Positions 47,420 to 59,700 of a stretch of 64,000 nt of DNA are shown here, piece after piece. Position numbers and translations under genes: made by a program. The DNA comes from Cornus controversa (taxonomy: Eukaryota > Streptophyta > Magnoliopsida > Cornales > Cornaceae). The stretch covers positions 28,778,336 to 28,842,335 of the forward strand of contig CM048849.1 in NCBI GenBank assembly GCA_026545225.1. The letters run 5' to 3'. Below the pieces are notes generated by a model, which was given only the letters and a program-made list of their open reading frames with translations, was not told the origin of the DNA and ran no database searches. Numbering within the stretch: the stretch's first letter is position 1; each line of letters starts with the position of its first letter.

Positions 47420-48987
47420 GAAGCCAAGTCCAGAACTCTTTGCTTCTTGCTCTCCTCTCCACGACATTCTTCAATTTCCCACCTATTTCATGGCAGACTA
47501 CGTCGAGTGCCTGCCTCTTTGATGACAGACCCAGATGTGGAGGAATTGTCCGTTCGTTATTCGATCTCCGATGGAGTAATAGCCCGAGCCCCTTCCCCAG
47601 TGGACAAGGCTTATTCAATTTACCCAGGGGAGACATCTTTTTATAAGGGCTCTTTCTCCTGTGGCCTTCTGTTCTCGATTCCGGTATTCGTATAGGAACT
47701 GCTTTATACGGCGAATCTCTTCTAGTAAGCTTATTTTCTCTCTCTTTTCTTCTTCTTTTTCCCTTATCTTTTACACATAATCATTTTTACAACTAGCTTG
47801 GAAGGCCGCATCGCCTGTGGGTGAAGCAGATGAATGAAGGATGGTGAGAGCCAAAAACTCCCCCATGAAGGATGCCGCCCAAGTCCTAACTCTTAACGAA
47901 AGGCTGCTTTTATTAAGCTACCCTCCTCGTATCAACGTCGTCAAAAGGGGTATGTCTTTTCTTTGTTTCTCTGTATTTTCCCTTTTTGATAAATTGTGCT
48001 TATGTACTTCACTGGCTCAGACATACAGGGGCTTCGCAAAGGAGGCTGGGGAAGACCCTTCTCAAGGGTAAAGGTGTTGCCTCCTCTTCTTCTCCTTCTG
48101 CACAAAAAAGGCCTAAAATGCTTGCAATTACTAGAGCTGGAGACTTATCATCCCCTCCCCTGGTTGGGAATCTTCCCCTGCTGCAGTCGTCGTCCCTGAG
48201 AACATTCCGGACCCGGGCTCCTTTAGGGCATAGTATACTCAATTATTCAGCGACAGCAGTGTTCCAAAATTGGGGTCTTTTGGTGTACCTACGACTTAGT
48301 TTTTTGGGAGTGGTGGCTCCCAGGTCTCTTTCTCTTCAGCCACTAGCAGCACTGGGTCGATGCTAACTGACCTAGGCTTTGCCATTAACAGGACCGAGCA
48401 ATTTGTCATTCAGGGTGACCTCGAGTAGGTGGATGCGCTCGGGATTCCTACTTCTACTGGACATCTCCTAGCCACTATAGCCAAGGTTTGAATCTTTTCT
48501 TATTTTATTCTATTGAGCTCATCTTTTATGCTTTATACTTATACATAATTTAAGGTTGTTCAACAGGGCATAACATTCATCCAATCTGTCTCCAACTACC
48601 TTATGTGGACGACGACTGAACTCGAGAAGCAGAAGACTTCCTTCAATGTCTAGCGCGCCTCTTTCAATACTGAGCGTTCCACGCTGAATTCGAAGATAAA
48701 GTCTCTGCATGCTTCTTATGTCTATTAAATTGGAGAGATTGATATTCTCAACTCCCAGATTCGCCATGACTGGGAGGAGATGGCCCACTGGAATGCCGAC
48801 CTACCGGGGCTCCAAACGGTGGTTGTTGAGCAGTTCAAGGACTCGTCTGATTTCAACAAGATATGTAACGAGTCCTACATCGAGGGCTTTGAGTATTTCC
48901 ACACTATGGTGTAGGGTGAGTGGCTGGAGATGGACTTTTCCCGTTTGCAGTTGAAAGGGGATAATGACGAGGAGTTTGACTCTTGAT
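47420..48987 (+). pseudogene. Additional ORF of the Tat-type element, convergent to pol (degraded)
   Basis: Plus-strand coding remnants: 47522-47694 (MTDPDVEELSVRYSISDGVI, then GETSFYKGSFSCGLLFSIPVF), 47841-47955, about 47990-48370, and 48580-48987 (coiled-coil-like ELEKQKTSFN, LNSQIRHDWEEMAHWN, ending KGDNDEEFDS). Splice-like breaks and in-frame stops separate them. Tat-lineage Ty3/Gypsy elements are known to carry an additional gene between pol and the 3' LTR, often antisense. This one is antisense to the pol gene to its right, and a satellite separates them, which fits that layout. The IP-x-GV-x-R pattern is shared with the fragment near 16950. Function unknown; no longer translatable as one protein. 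Confidence 0.6.
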
Positions 48988-49378
48988 GCCCCATTTTTTT
49001 TGTAGTAATTTTCTTCCGTACCATTCTGCTCATAGTCTGGTAACCCCTTTTCTCGATTAATAAAGAGTTATTTGCTTTCTTACTTAGGTGTCTATCGTTT
49101 TATAAGAAAATACATTTTTGGTATAACTACATCGAGGGCTTTGAGTATTTTCGCACTATGGCGTAGGGTGAGTGGCTGGAGATGGACTTTTCCCGTTTGT
49201 AGCTGAAAGGGGATAATGACGAGGAGTCTGACTCTTGATGCCCCATTTTTTTTTTTGTAGTAATTTTCTTTCGTACCATTCTGCTCATTGTCTGGTAACC
49301 CCTTTTCTCGATTAATAAAGAATTATTTGCTTTCTTACTTAGGTGTCTTTCGTTTTATAAGAAAAGACATTTTTGGTA
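48875..49378. repeat. 252-bp tandem duplication of the additional ORF end
   Basis: 48875-49126 is repeated nearly unchanged at 49127-49378, covering the last 36 codons, the stop and the 3' flank with AATAAAGA. The second copy creates no new reading frame start. Confidence 0.9.
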
Positions 49379-49449
49379 TAATTTTGCAATAGAATCTTGT
49401 TATCGGGTACATTCCCTTAGGCGAGCCATGCTCATAGGGTCAATTGACC

Positions 49450-50165
49450 ATGCTATCGGAATTAACTCATTCCACTTTTTTTTGTTGAAGATCCCCTTCA
49501 GAGGCATCCCTCTATGGGGTTCTTTGACAACTTTTTTTGGAATTAATCCATTCTGCCTTCATTATTAAAGACCCTTTTTGAAGGTGTGCCCCTGTGAGGT
49601 TGTTTATACAATGTTCTCGAAATTAATTCATCCCGTATTTTTCATTAAATGTCCTCTTTAAAGGTAGGCCTCCGTGGGGTTATTTAACAATGTTCTCGAA
49701 ATTAATTCATCCCGCCTTTTTCATTAAATGCCCTTTTCAGAGGTGTTCCCAGTGGGTTTGTTTATACAATTCTGGGAATTAATTCATCCCGCCTTTTCCA
49801 TTAAAGGCCCTCTTTAGAGGTGTGTTCCCGTGAGGTTGTTTATACAATGTTCTCGAAATTAATTCATCTTACCTTTTTCATTAAAGGTCCTCTTTAGAGG
49901 TGTGCTCCTGTGTGGTTGTTTAACATTGTTCTCGAAATTAATTCATCATGCCTTTTTTATTAAAGACCCTCTTTAGAGGTGTGCCCCGGTAGGGTTGTTC
50001 ATACAATGTTGTCGGAATTAATTCATCTTGCATTTTTCATTAAAAGCCCTCTTTAGAGGTGTGCCCTTATGGGGTTGTTTAACAATGTTCTCGGAATTAA
50101 TTCATCCCGTATTTTTCATTAAAGGCCCTCTGTAGAGGTGTGCTCCTGTGGGGTTGTTTTAACAA
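49450..50165. repeat. Satellite-like tandem array, about nine 79-81-bp units
   Basis: The unit pattern is TTCTCGAAATTAATTCATCCCGCC, TTTTTCATTAAAGGCCCTCTTTAGAGGTGTGCCC, TGTGGGGTTGTTTAACAATG. The first two units are the most diverged and the last six most alike. The core is shared with the array at 13614-14060. It occupies the gap between the additional ORF and the pol 3' end. Confidence 0.92.
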
Positions 50166-50489
50166 TGCCTAGTTTTTAATTATGGGAACAAATTTTGGAA
50201 TAAACAACGCTTTTATTAATATTCTAAATCAACCCAATTTATTCAAAAAAAAAAAAAGACTCAGGGCTTTCTCTCTCAGTCTTGAAAACAAACCAAGCTT
50301 TAACTATCACTACTAAAAGTAAATGCAAACTAAACAAAAGTCTTACTAATAGTATTTCCTCAGATGTTTGGCATTCTAAGGATGGGTCAATTGCTTTCCT
50401 TCTAAGGTTTCCAGCCAATATGTCATCTGTCGTTGATTTTGGACCACTCTATAAGGGCCCTCCCAGTTAGGAGCCAGTTTCCTGGTGCC

Positions 50490-51944
50490 AGATTCGTTGA
50501 TAAGTGTATCAATTAAATTACCACACTTTGTAATGGAACGGATTCTTTGCAGAATAGGACTATCGAAAGGGGTGTCGAACCTCTAGGACTGTGGTCTGAC
50601 TGAGTTGGATATACGAAATTAATTCTAATTGAATTTAATAGAAAATAGTGTTGATTTTTATATCTAAATTAACTAATGGAGCAACTAAACTAAAACAGGA
50701 GAAACTAGAAAATGTTGAAAATATGAGATAAATTTAGGGTTATTGACTTCACCACTACTTCACAATCAATGGCTAATTGACCTAACTACGGGGAATTATA
50801 CCGTGCATAAGTGGTGTCGGTGGCTACAAGCTCACCTCCATCTATCAAGAAGATAACATATAATTAAGGTAAGTCATGGACTATCTTTGATTGGCATAGG
50901 CTATCTGCCTAACTACTCTACTCTAGGGTGCAGTATGGTCAATCTTCTCTAGACATAATCCATCAAAGCTTTTTATATTCAATGATTACCATTGTGTAAT
51001 AATCATTCTCATAATCACAGAAAATAAGAGAGATTGAGTTCAATAACAATAATCAAGTATCTAAGACAATATAAGAAATCATTGAAACTGAATTTATAGG
51101 ACTTTTATTACTCAATTCTATAAGAAAAATCCTCTAAATTACACAATCTATGAATGAATACAAAAATCCCCCAATAGTTAGAACAATTAAACCATTGATG
51201 CTTAGTTAAAGCTACATCAAAACCTTAATGGATGAACTAGCCGTTCATGGTGGAAGAGACTACTTCAACTATTGAGGAAAAAGGCATCATCTTCATGGAA
51301 TACGCGCAAGACTTCATTCTCTAATGGTTCTCCACTTTGAAGCTCTGCAAGTTGCTGTTCAAAAGTCTCCCAATGCAGCCTCCAATTTGCCACTTTAAAC
51401 CCCAAGAAAATATGAAGTGTCCCCACCTAATTAGGAGACAATTAGGATTTCTGCAGGCCCTAATTAGGTGGGTTTTTCTACTGACTTTTGACCCAAAGTT
51501 TGACCTACTAGAAGTTCGATTTACGAAATTTACATAAAATACAAAAGTGTTCAGAATCGAATTTCGTTTAACCCTTAGAGGAAGTAAGCCAGTTTGACGC
51601 TAAGAAATAAGAGTTTTGGGCCATTTTCCAAAACGAGATTAAAACTGTATTATGCACAGAATTGGGCCTAGGCCCGTAATCTCCTTAAGCAGTTATAATT
51701 TTCTTGGACCTCTTCCTAGGGTTGTTTTTAGTTGAAATATGGAGTTGAATGGATCCACTTGATGTAGGCTTCATATAACCCTCTTACATGTCATATTTAA
51801 AATCATGGTTTTAACTGAAATAATCATTAAGGCCTTGAAAATACAAAAAATACAAAAATAGAGTAAAATCACAATTAATCTACTACTAAGAGAATAAAAT
51901 ACGCAAGTTAAGAAGCTAGAATGCGCAACGTTCAACGCAGATCA
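50490..51944 (-). repeat. 3' LTR of the second non-autonomous element
   Basis: It pairs with 55272-56741. Its outer base reads A where TG is expected (AGATTCG against TGATTCG), probably a point mutation. Confidence 0.9.
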
Positions 51945-54150
51945 CACCCCCAAACTTACATATTGCTGGTCCCTTAGCAATAGAATAAAATAAAACTAAA
52001 ACAAAGGAAACTAATTAAACAATAACTAAACTACTCAACTCCTTTTTCGTAGGAGAAACGATTGCATTTAGCATATGCAACAAGACTTTGAACCCCTAGG
52101 TTCTCCTAGTGGACGAGTTATAGTCTCGTGAGGGTTTCCAGAAATGTTACCCACAAATATTCAAAACTCCTATTTCAACATTAATAAAAAAGAAGATTAC
52201 AATATATAGTTTCAGACTTGCACTCAAAAATAAATTTAAAATTTAAAATTTCATAATTCATAGCAATGGTCCCCACACATAATTCACATCAACACATCTC
52301 AAAGCAACAACTCTGGCTCCCTCATGAAAAGTGAATTAGCAATCGTCTGATGTGGCATAATACATCTCCGAATATATTAAGTCACATACCCATTCAACTC
52401 ACTAGCTCCCCTTGCTGAACTCATACTTCCAAACATGAATACATGATTTTTTTTTTATTTTTTCATTGATTTATTGGTTGTGCAATGTCTTGGTCTATTA
52501 AGCTCTCTAGAAGATCCTACAAAGTTTTCCGTTAGTGACTCCCAAACTAGTTGGCTTTAGGGCACTAGGTGAAAAGATACCTCAAAGAACCTAATAACTC
52601 AAATCAGTCAGGCTACAAACCAAGACAACCAATGCTCATCTTTTCTCACCCTTCACTTTTGATGCGAACACTCAATGCTTACTGAGGCAAGAGGCCCAGT
52701 TACTCATGAAAATGATCAAATTGATTTGTTATTTATCACATATTCTTTTTTTTTTTCATTAAAGTTAAGTAAAACACATCATCGGTACTCATTCTCAAGA
52801 GATACCAATTACTATCAAGCATATGTAACACAATAACTCAGAGCCAAAGTTTATACCCTACAAGATTATGCTAGTATGTCTGTGTATGTGAGGAAACTAA
52901 AACCAATCACTCCAAAGCACGTCAATGCAAACAATGATTTAAACCACTAAATTCAAACCACAGTTTCTCAAAATTTAAAACATACTCAAGAATTGCAAGT
53001 CAAGTACCTACAAAAAGTATTAAACTCTTGAATAATGTAAAAATAACCTAACTAAAAACAAAACAAAAGAAAATAAAAAACAAACTAGGAAAATAAAATA
53101 ACCAAAAAGTCCTAAAACAAGAAGAATTTCATAAAAAAATTCCCCCCATTACAGTAAAGCACATAAAAAGGCATCGTCTCGCCCCTAAACTTAAACTGTA
53201 CATTATTCTCAATGTACATCCAATAGAAGAATAAATAAGGGTTAGAATAACATTACTATGGACTTGGAGTAGTGGCAAGAAAATAAAATAAACTAGTAGT
53301 ATGAAGGAAAGGCAAGCAATCCCCCAAACTTGGATGCGACAATCTCCAGAAAATCAAGGAGAAGGTGGTGCCTGAGTGTCTGGGTCAAGGTTGGAATAGA
53401 GCATCAAAATCAACCAACTAGTCCACAGTCAATGCACAATGTCCTCCCCCAAATTTGTAGCACAAAACTCCTCAAAGAAATCACCCCACTTCAAAAGATG
53501 AAGTTAGAATTGATGATCTTGATGATGATTGATGATAATGATTATGTACTAGTATAAAAATAAAAGTGAAAGATTTTAGACTGTATATTGATATAGGAGG
53601 GGCAACAAGAGGCACTAAAGTATGTATGTCCAAGTAGGAGCAATTAGGTCTTGAAGAGGGAGCTAAGTAGACCCCAAAAACGGATTAGCTGGGTCTTGTG
53701 GGGCTGGGCGATCGATCCCCCTAGGCATGGGCGATTGATCGCCTATGCTACTGTATGGTGATCTTCAAAAAGTCATGGGGCGATCGATCCCCCTTAGGAG
53801 GGGCGATCGATCGCCCTTCCTGATGCTCCTTGGGCGTTTATCGCCCAAGGTCAATTGGGAGTGCTAAAATCGGAGGGTCTATCACCCAAGGTCGACCGAG
53901 ACCTCCTTTTTTCACCTATTTTGAGTCCGAATACCCCTGTCCACCTCCCGACATCCCCTCGAAGCAACTAAAACATCTAAAACTCACTAGAAAACACATT
54001 AAAACGCAACTAATAGTGGAAGAAAAATAAAGAAAAGCATGAAAGAAAAATTAAAAAAAAAATACAAGAAATCAAAGATCAAATATACAAAATACACTAT
54101 AGTGACCAAGTTTAACGTCTAGTCCAGACGAAAAACTGACTTCAATTCAA
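51945..54150. other. Non-coding 3' region of the second element
   Basis: No gene. It includes the block shared with the first element and a cluster of GATC palindromes at 53701-53850. Confidence 0.6.
53701..53850. repeat. Cluster of GGGCGATCGATCGCCC-type palindromes
   Basis: The perfect 16-bp palindrome GGGCGATCGATCGCCC lies at 53801-53816. Close variants are at about 53706, 53729 and 53779, plus a TTGGGCG/TCGCCCAA stem at 53830-53848. Confidence 0.85.
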
Positions 54151-54156
54151 GGTTCA

Positions 54157-55013
54157 TTATATGCCACATCTCTTGAGGAGGTTTAACATCATCCCACTTA
54201 TATGATCCTCACTTTTCTGTGCTGAACTCCAAACAATTTTAAGGCATGAAATATGAATGTTCTCATGAGGCCTCAAATCAAACAAAACAATCGAATAAAA
54301 TTCGAAAGATTCAGAAAAATATGACCCCTTAAGTTGCTCTTGATTAAATGTCTCATTCACATTGACTTGATTTTTATTTGATTCAAAAGAAATTAGATGA
54401 AGTGGACTCTTATTAGGACTTAAGTAATCACACTTAAGTTCTTCAAATAAAGTGTCTGAGTTCGGGTTAAGTACTAGTTCCACAGAGGGGCCATGATCTA
54501 GCTCCATTGGTTGTATGGGTTCAATATTGGTCATGACCTAACTTAAAAGTTCCTCTTGATCTCTTTTACTCAATGTGTTGACAAGTTGTTCAATCGACTG
54601 AGAATGAGAATGAACCAGTTGAGCAGTGGATTGAACTATTTTAGAAATAGAGTCAAGCTTCTCAAGTTTAGACTCAAGTTTCTCGAGTTTCTCTAGGACA
54701 CTTAACACCTTTTTCTCAAATCCCGGGGAATAAGTATGGAAAAGTTGAACATCCCCTGATATAAAAGAATTTGCATTTGCTTGCTCATGATAAAAATTAT
54801 AATATTGTCATGTGGTAGGACAATCTTCACATGATGAAAAAGACTAAAGCAACATGCACATAACTCATATGATATGGAATAATGAATAGGAGTAGGAGTA
54901 TGACAAAAAGTAATTGAATTTCCACTCAAATTTTCCATATATGCAAAATTATTATTAACATAACCAAATTGATCTAAACATGTCTCCCAAGGATATCCAA
55001 ACTCAACTGACAT
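54157..55013 (-). pseudogene. Gag-like zinc-knuckle and coiled-coil protein of the second element (frameshifted)
   Basis: From an ATG at 55013, just inside the primer site, the frame reads MSVEFGYPWETCLDQFGY and then a knuckle-like CACCFSLFHH. The last Cys of a C-x2-C-x4-H-x4-C knuckle is found only after a one-base frame change near 54830. That second frame continues through an EQAN motif also seen after the knuckle of the first element (near 32750), then a heptad-like stretch rich in Leu, Lys and Glu (about 54730-54600). A 125-codon frame at 54534-54157 follows, with an acidic start and no known domain. I infer a minimal nucleic-acid-binding Gag derivative. The gag core, protease and pol are not visible. 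Confidence 0.55.
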
Positions 55014-55248
55014 AATTTAATTTTTTTTTAAAATTAAAATAAACTAAAAAAAATTCTAAGCAATAGTGCATGAATTAAAATACAAAAACTCACAAGAGGT
55101 CCCAAAATTTCAGCTTCTTTCCACTTGTGTAGCTACTCTTGTACCTATATTCAAACACACAAAATAAATTAGTAACAAAATATAAAAATTTCTAAACTAA
55201 AAATCAAATTAGAACTAATTCTAAAAATCCAAACAATCAAATAGACAG

Positions 55249-55267
55249 TCCCTGACAACGGCGCCAA
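55249..55267 (-). other. Primer binding site, tRNA-Asp type
   Basis: On the - strand it reads TTGGCGCCGTTGTCAGGGA, close to the complement of the tRNA-Asp 3' end, with two changes in the GCCGGGGA part. It lies four bases inside the right LTR. Confidence 0.78.
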
Positions 55268-55271
55268 AAAT

Positions 55272-56741
55272 TGATTCGATACTAAGTGTATCAATTAAAT
55301 TACCACACTTCGCAATAGAACGAATTCCTTGCAGAATAGGACTATCAAAAGGGGTGTCGAACCTCTGGGACTATGGTCTGACTGAGTTGGATATACGAAA
55401 TTAATTCTAATTAAATTTAATAGAAAAAAGTGCTAATTTTTATATCTAAGTTAACTAATGGAGCAATTAAACTAAACAAGAGAAACTAGAGAGTGTAAAA
55501 AATATGAGATAAATCTAGAGTTACTGATTTCACCACTAACTTCACAATCAATGGCCAATTGAACTAACTATGGAAAATTATACCATGCATAAGTGGTGTC
55601 GGTTGCTACGAGATCACCTCCATCCATCAAGAGGATAATATATGATTAAGGCTAAATCACAAGCTATCTTCGGTTGGCATAAGTCATCTGCCTAACTACT
55701 CTACTCTAAGGTACAGTATGGTCCATCTTCTCTAGGCATAATCCATCAAAGCTTTTAATGATATATTCAATGATTACCATTGTGTAATAATCACTCTTAT
55801 AATCACAGAAAATAAGAGAGATTGAGTTCAATAATAATAACCAAGTATCTAAGATAAGATAAGAAATCATTGAAACTGAATTTATAAGACTTTTATTGCT
55901 CAATTCTATAAGAAAAATCTTCTAAATTAGACAATCTATGAATGAATACAAAAAACCCCAAATAGTTAGAACAATCAAACCATTGATGCTTAGTTAGGGC
56001 TACATTAAAACCCTAATGGATGAACTAGTCGCTCATGGTAGAAGAGACTGCTTCAACTGTTGAAGAAGAAGGCATCATCTTCATGGAATACGTGCAAGAC
56101 CTTGTTCTACAATGGTTCTCCACTCAAAAGCTCTGCAAGTTGCTGTTCAAAAGTCTCCCAATACAGCCTCTAATTTGCCACTTTAAATCCCAAGAGAATA
56201 TGAAGTGTCCCCACCTAATGAGGAGACAATTAGGGTTTTCCGTAGGCCCTAATCAGGTGGGTTTTTCTACTGACTTTCGGCCCAAAGTTTGACCCACTAG
56301 AAGTTCGATTTACGAAATTTACGTGAAATACAAAAGTGTCCAGAATCGAATTTTTTTTAACATATGTGAGAAGTAAGCCATTTTGACACTCGAAAATAAG
56401 AGTTACAGGCCGTTTTCCAAAATGAGATTAAAACTGTATTATGCACAGAATTGGGCCTAGGCCCGTAATCTCCTTAAGCAGTTATAATTCTCTTGGACCT
56501 CTGTCTAGGGTTGCTTTGAGTTGAAATATGGAGTTAAATGGATCCACTTGATGTAGGCTTGATATAACCCTCTTGCATGTCATCTTTAAAAGCCTAAAAT
56601 TATGGTTTTAACTGAAATAATCATTAAGGCCCTGAAAATATAGAAAACATAAAAATAGAGTAAAATCATAAGTAATCTACTACTAAGAGAATAAAATATG
56701 CAAGTTAAGAGGCTAGAATACGTAACATTTAACGCCGATCA
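55272..56741 (-). repeat. 5' LTR of the second non-autonomous element
   Basis: It begins TGATTCG and ends GCCGATCA on the + strand, and is followed by the GTGCC target duplication. Confidence 0.9.
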
Positions 56742-59700
56742 GTGCCCAGGGGTTTAGTGGCCTGATTGACCTCATGAAAAACTAGGTCCCCTGGTTGAAA
56801 ACTCCTCTGCTTGACCCGATTATTGTAGTATCGGGACATGACTTGGTGATATGCTACTACCTTTACTCGGGCCTATTCTCTTCTTTCTTCAATGAAATCA
56901 GCATTAGCCCTCAACTCACTTTCGTTGTGACTGGGGTGATAATGCTTGGTTCGATGGCTTGCTACCTGTCCTATTTCAACCAGAAGAACCGTTTCGCTTT
57001 CGAAAGAAAAAAGTAGGGCGTCTCTCCAGTGGAGACTTTGGTAGTGGTACTATAAGCCCATAAGATACTTGGTAGCAGTTATAGCCATACGCCCTTGGAA
57101 TCTTCTAAGCACGTTTTGATCATTTTAAGAATAGTTCTGTTGGCAACTTCGGCTTGTCTATTAGCCTGGGGGTGGCCTGGTGAGGAATAATGATTGCTTA
57201 TGGCATGCTTGGCACAAAAGTTTTGAAAGAGTGCACTTTCGAATTTATTTCCGTTGTCTGTCTTGGAATGCCGAATCTGCATATGTTTGACTTCCATACA
57301 AAATTGACAACATTTTTCTCTCCAATCTTAGCCAAAGACTTTACTTCCACCCATTTGCTGAAGTAGTCAACTGCCATAATTATAAATTTTGTTTGCCCCT
57401 TTCCCATAGGTAAATGGCCGATCAAGTTCATTCCCCACTGGGCAAACGACCATGGGGCTGCTATTGGAGTTAACTCCTCTGGGGGCTATCTTGGGATGTT
57501 GGTAAAGTGTTGGCACTTCTTGCACTTTCTGACGAAATCCAGTGCATCATGTTGTATAGTGGGCCAGTAGTCTCCCTGCCTGATGGCTTTGTAAGCAAAA
57601 AACCTGCCCCCTGCTTGATTTTCACAATCCCCTTCATAGATTTCCTTCATGACATGTCGAGCCTCCTCTATCGATACACATCGTAGGTATAGCGAGGAGA
57701 ACCCTCTTTTATAGAGAATTCCATCAATCAGGGTATATCTAGACACCCTGGTCCTTATCCTGTACGCTTCCGTCTTGTCAGGTGGCAACTCACCATCTCT
57801 AATGTACTCGATGATCAAGCCAGCTTATTCTATGCCCTGAGTGACCTGGTTTACCCTACGTGGAGCTTCCTCTATTATACTTAGACTTTCCATGTGCTCC
57901 ACAAGTATTGCCCAATCAGCAGTCTCCGGTGTTGTTGCTAACCGAGCATCAACATTAGTGTTTTCATCACGGGGGACTCGTATGTTGAAAAACTTCTAGA
58001 AGTAAGTGACTAGCCCTTGAAATTTTTTTAAGTAGGACTTCATCTTTTCTCCCTTTGCTTCATACTCTCTGTGGACTTGCTGTGCAACTAACTAGGAGTC
58101 AGTGTGAGCTTTCAACTGCTATGCTTTGAGAATTATGGCTATTTTCAGCCCTGCAATCAAAGTTTCATATTCAGCTTCATTGTTTGTTGCATTGAACCCA
58201 AACTACAAGGCATATTTAAAAGTCTCTCTCTCTGGGGATATGACCATTATCCTACACCACTAGCCTGCGCATTTTGTGCAGCCTGGGTTCATCATGTCGT
58301 CCTCATTCTATTGGACTGGGCTCTCCCTTTTTTTTGGCTGAAGTTGTTCCTGCTCTGGTGGATGGGTGAATTCGGCTATAAAGTTTGCCAATATTTGGCC
58401 TTTTATCGCCAACCTTGGCTTGTATCGGATGTTGAATTCTCCCAATTCCATGGATTACTTCACAAACTGTCCAAAAGTTTTAGGTTTAAAAGGACTTGTT
58501 GGGGTGGTTGATTAGTCAGTACCATTATCGTGTGCACTTGAAAGTATAGCTTAAGCTTCCTAGATGTTACGGCCTAGGCAAACGCTAACTTTTCTGTCAC
58601 GGGATATCTTTCTTTTGCCCCTCGAAGCACTTTGCTGGAATAGTAAACTGACCTTTGCATCCCCTTCATGTTCTCGAACTAGAATGGTATTGACTGCTGC
58701 AGGGGATACTGCAAAGTATAAGTATTGTTCTTCCCCTGGGTGTGCACGAGATATAAGGGGGGCTGAACTCAAGTATTGTTTCAGCTCAACCAGGGCTTGT
58801 TCACACTCTGGCGTCCATTTAGAACCTTTCTTGAGGACCTAGAAAAATGGGAGACACTAAGTGTTTTAAGCAACTTTGTGTCCAGGATTGCCTTTACCTT
58901 CTCTAGGTTGGCTTCTATTCCCCTTTTGCTGACCAGGTAGCCCCAAAAATTTCCAGACGCAAGTCTAAAAGTGCACTTATTGGGGTTAAGTTTCATTCTG
59001 TACTTTCAAAGGGAATCAAAGGCTTCCTGTAGGTCATTCAATTGGCTTGTGGCTTTCTGGCTTTTGATGAGCATGTCATCGACATACACTTCAATGTTTC
59101 TACATATTTACTCCTTAAACATCATATTGACCAGCCTTTGATAGGTCGCGCCTGCATTCTTCAAACCAAATGACATTACTGTGTAGCTATACAACCCTTT
59201 TTCTGTTATGAAGGATGTCTTTTCTTGATCCAAGGGTAGCATTGGGATTTGATTATATCCTGAGTAGGCATCCATGAAATTGAGTCACTCGCACCCGACC
59301 GTTCCCTCCACAAGCATATCAATTTGTGGAAGAGGGAAACTGTCTTTTGTACATGCCTTATCCAAATCAGTGAAATCCATGCATAAGCACCACTTGTCGT
59401 TGGGCTTCTTTACCAAGACTATGTTCGCTAACAAGTTTGGATAATGTGCTTCCTATACAAAGTTGGCCTTCAATAACTTATCCACGTCGTTAGAGATTAC
59501 CAAATTTCAATCTGGGGTAAAAGTTTGCCTCTTCTGCATGACAGGCTTGGCGGCTGGGTCGACATTCAATCGATGCATGACAATGACTGGGTCAATTCCA
59601 GGCATATCTTTGTGGGACCAAGCAAATATATCTCTATTTTTTTCCTGAGGAACTAAACAAGCTCCTCTTGAGCGGTGGGGGCCCTACGCTCACCTTTTAT

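Larger units (their letters stand above)
50490..56741 (-). mobile_element. Second non-autonomous LTR retrotransposon, no pol, clean target duplication
   Basis: LTRs 50490-51944 and 55272-56741 (1455 and 1470 bp) are clearly more diverged from each other than the pair at 28-36 kb, so this insertion is older. The pentamer GTGCC flanks both sides (50485-50489, 56742-56746). Orientation is - from the tRNA-Asp-type primer site at 55249-55267 and the CCCCCAAA tract after the left LTR. The internal 3.3 kb carries only a short zinc-knuckle/coiled-coil gene remnant. The 3' half (51948-53330) is related to 29555-30960 of the first element. It sits in the integrase C-terminus of a Tat-type element. Confidence 0.92.

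Noticed and set aside
58104..58511. 135-codon + strand frame
   Set aside because: Antisense to the RNase H remnant of the Tat-type pol.
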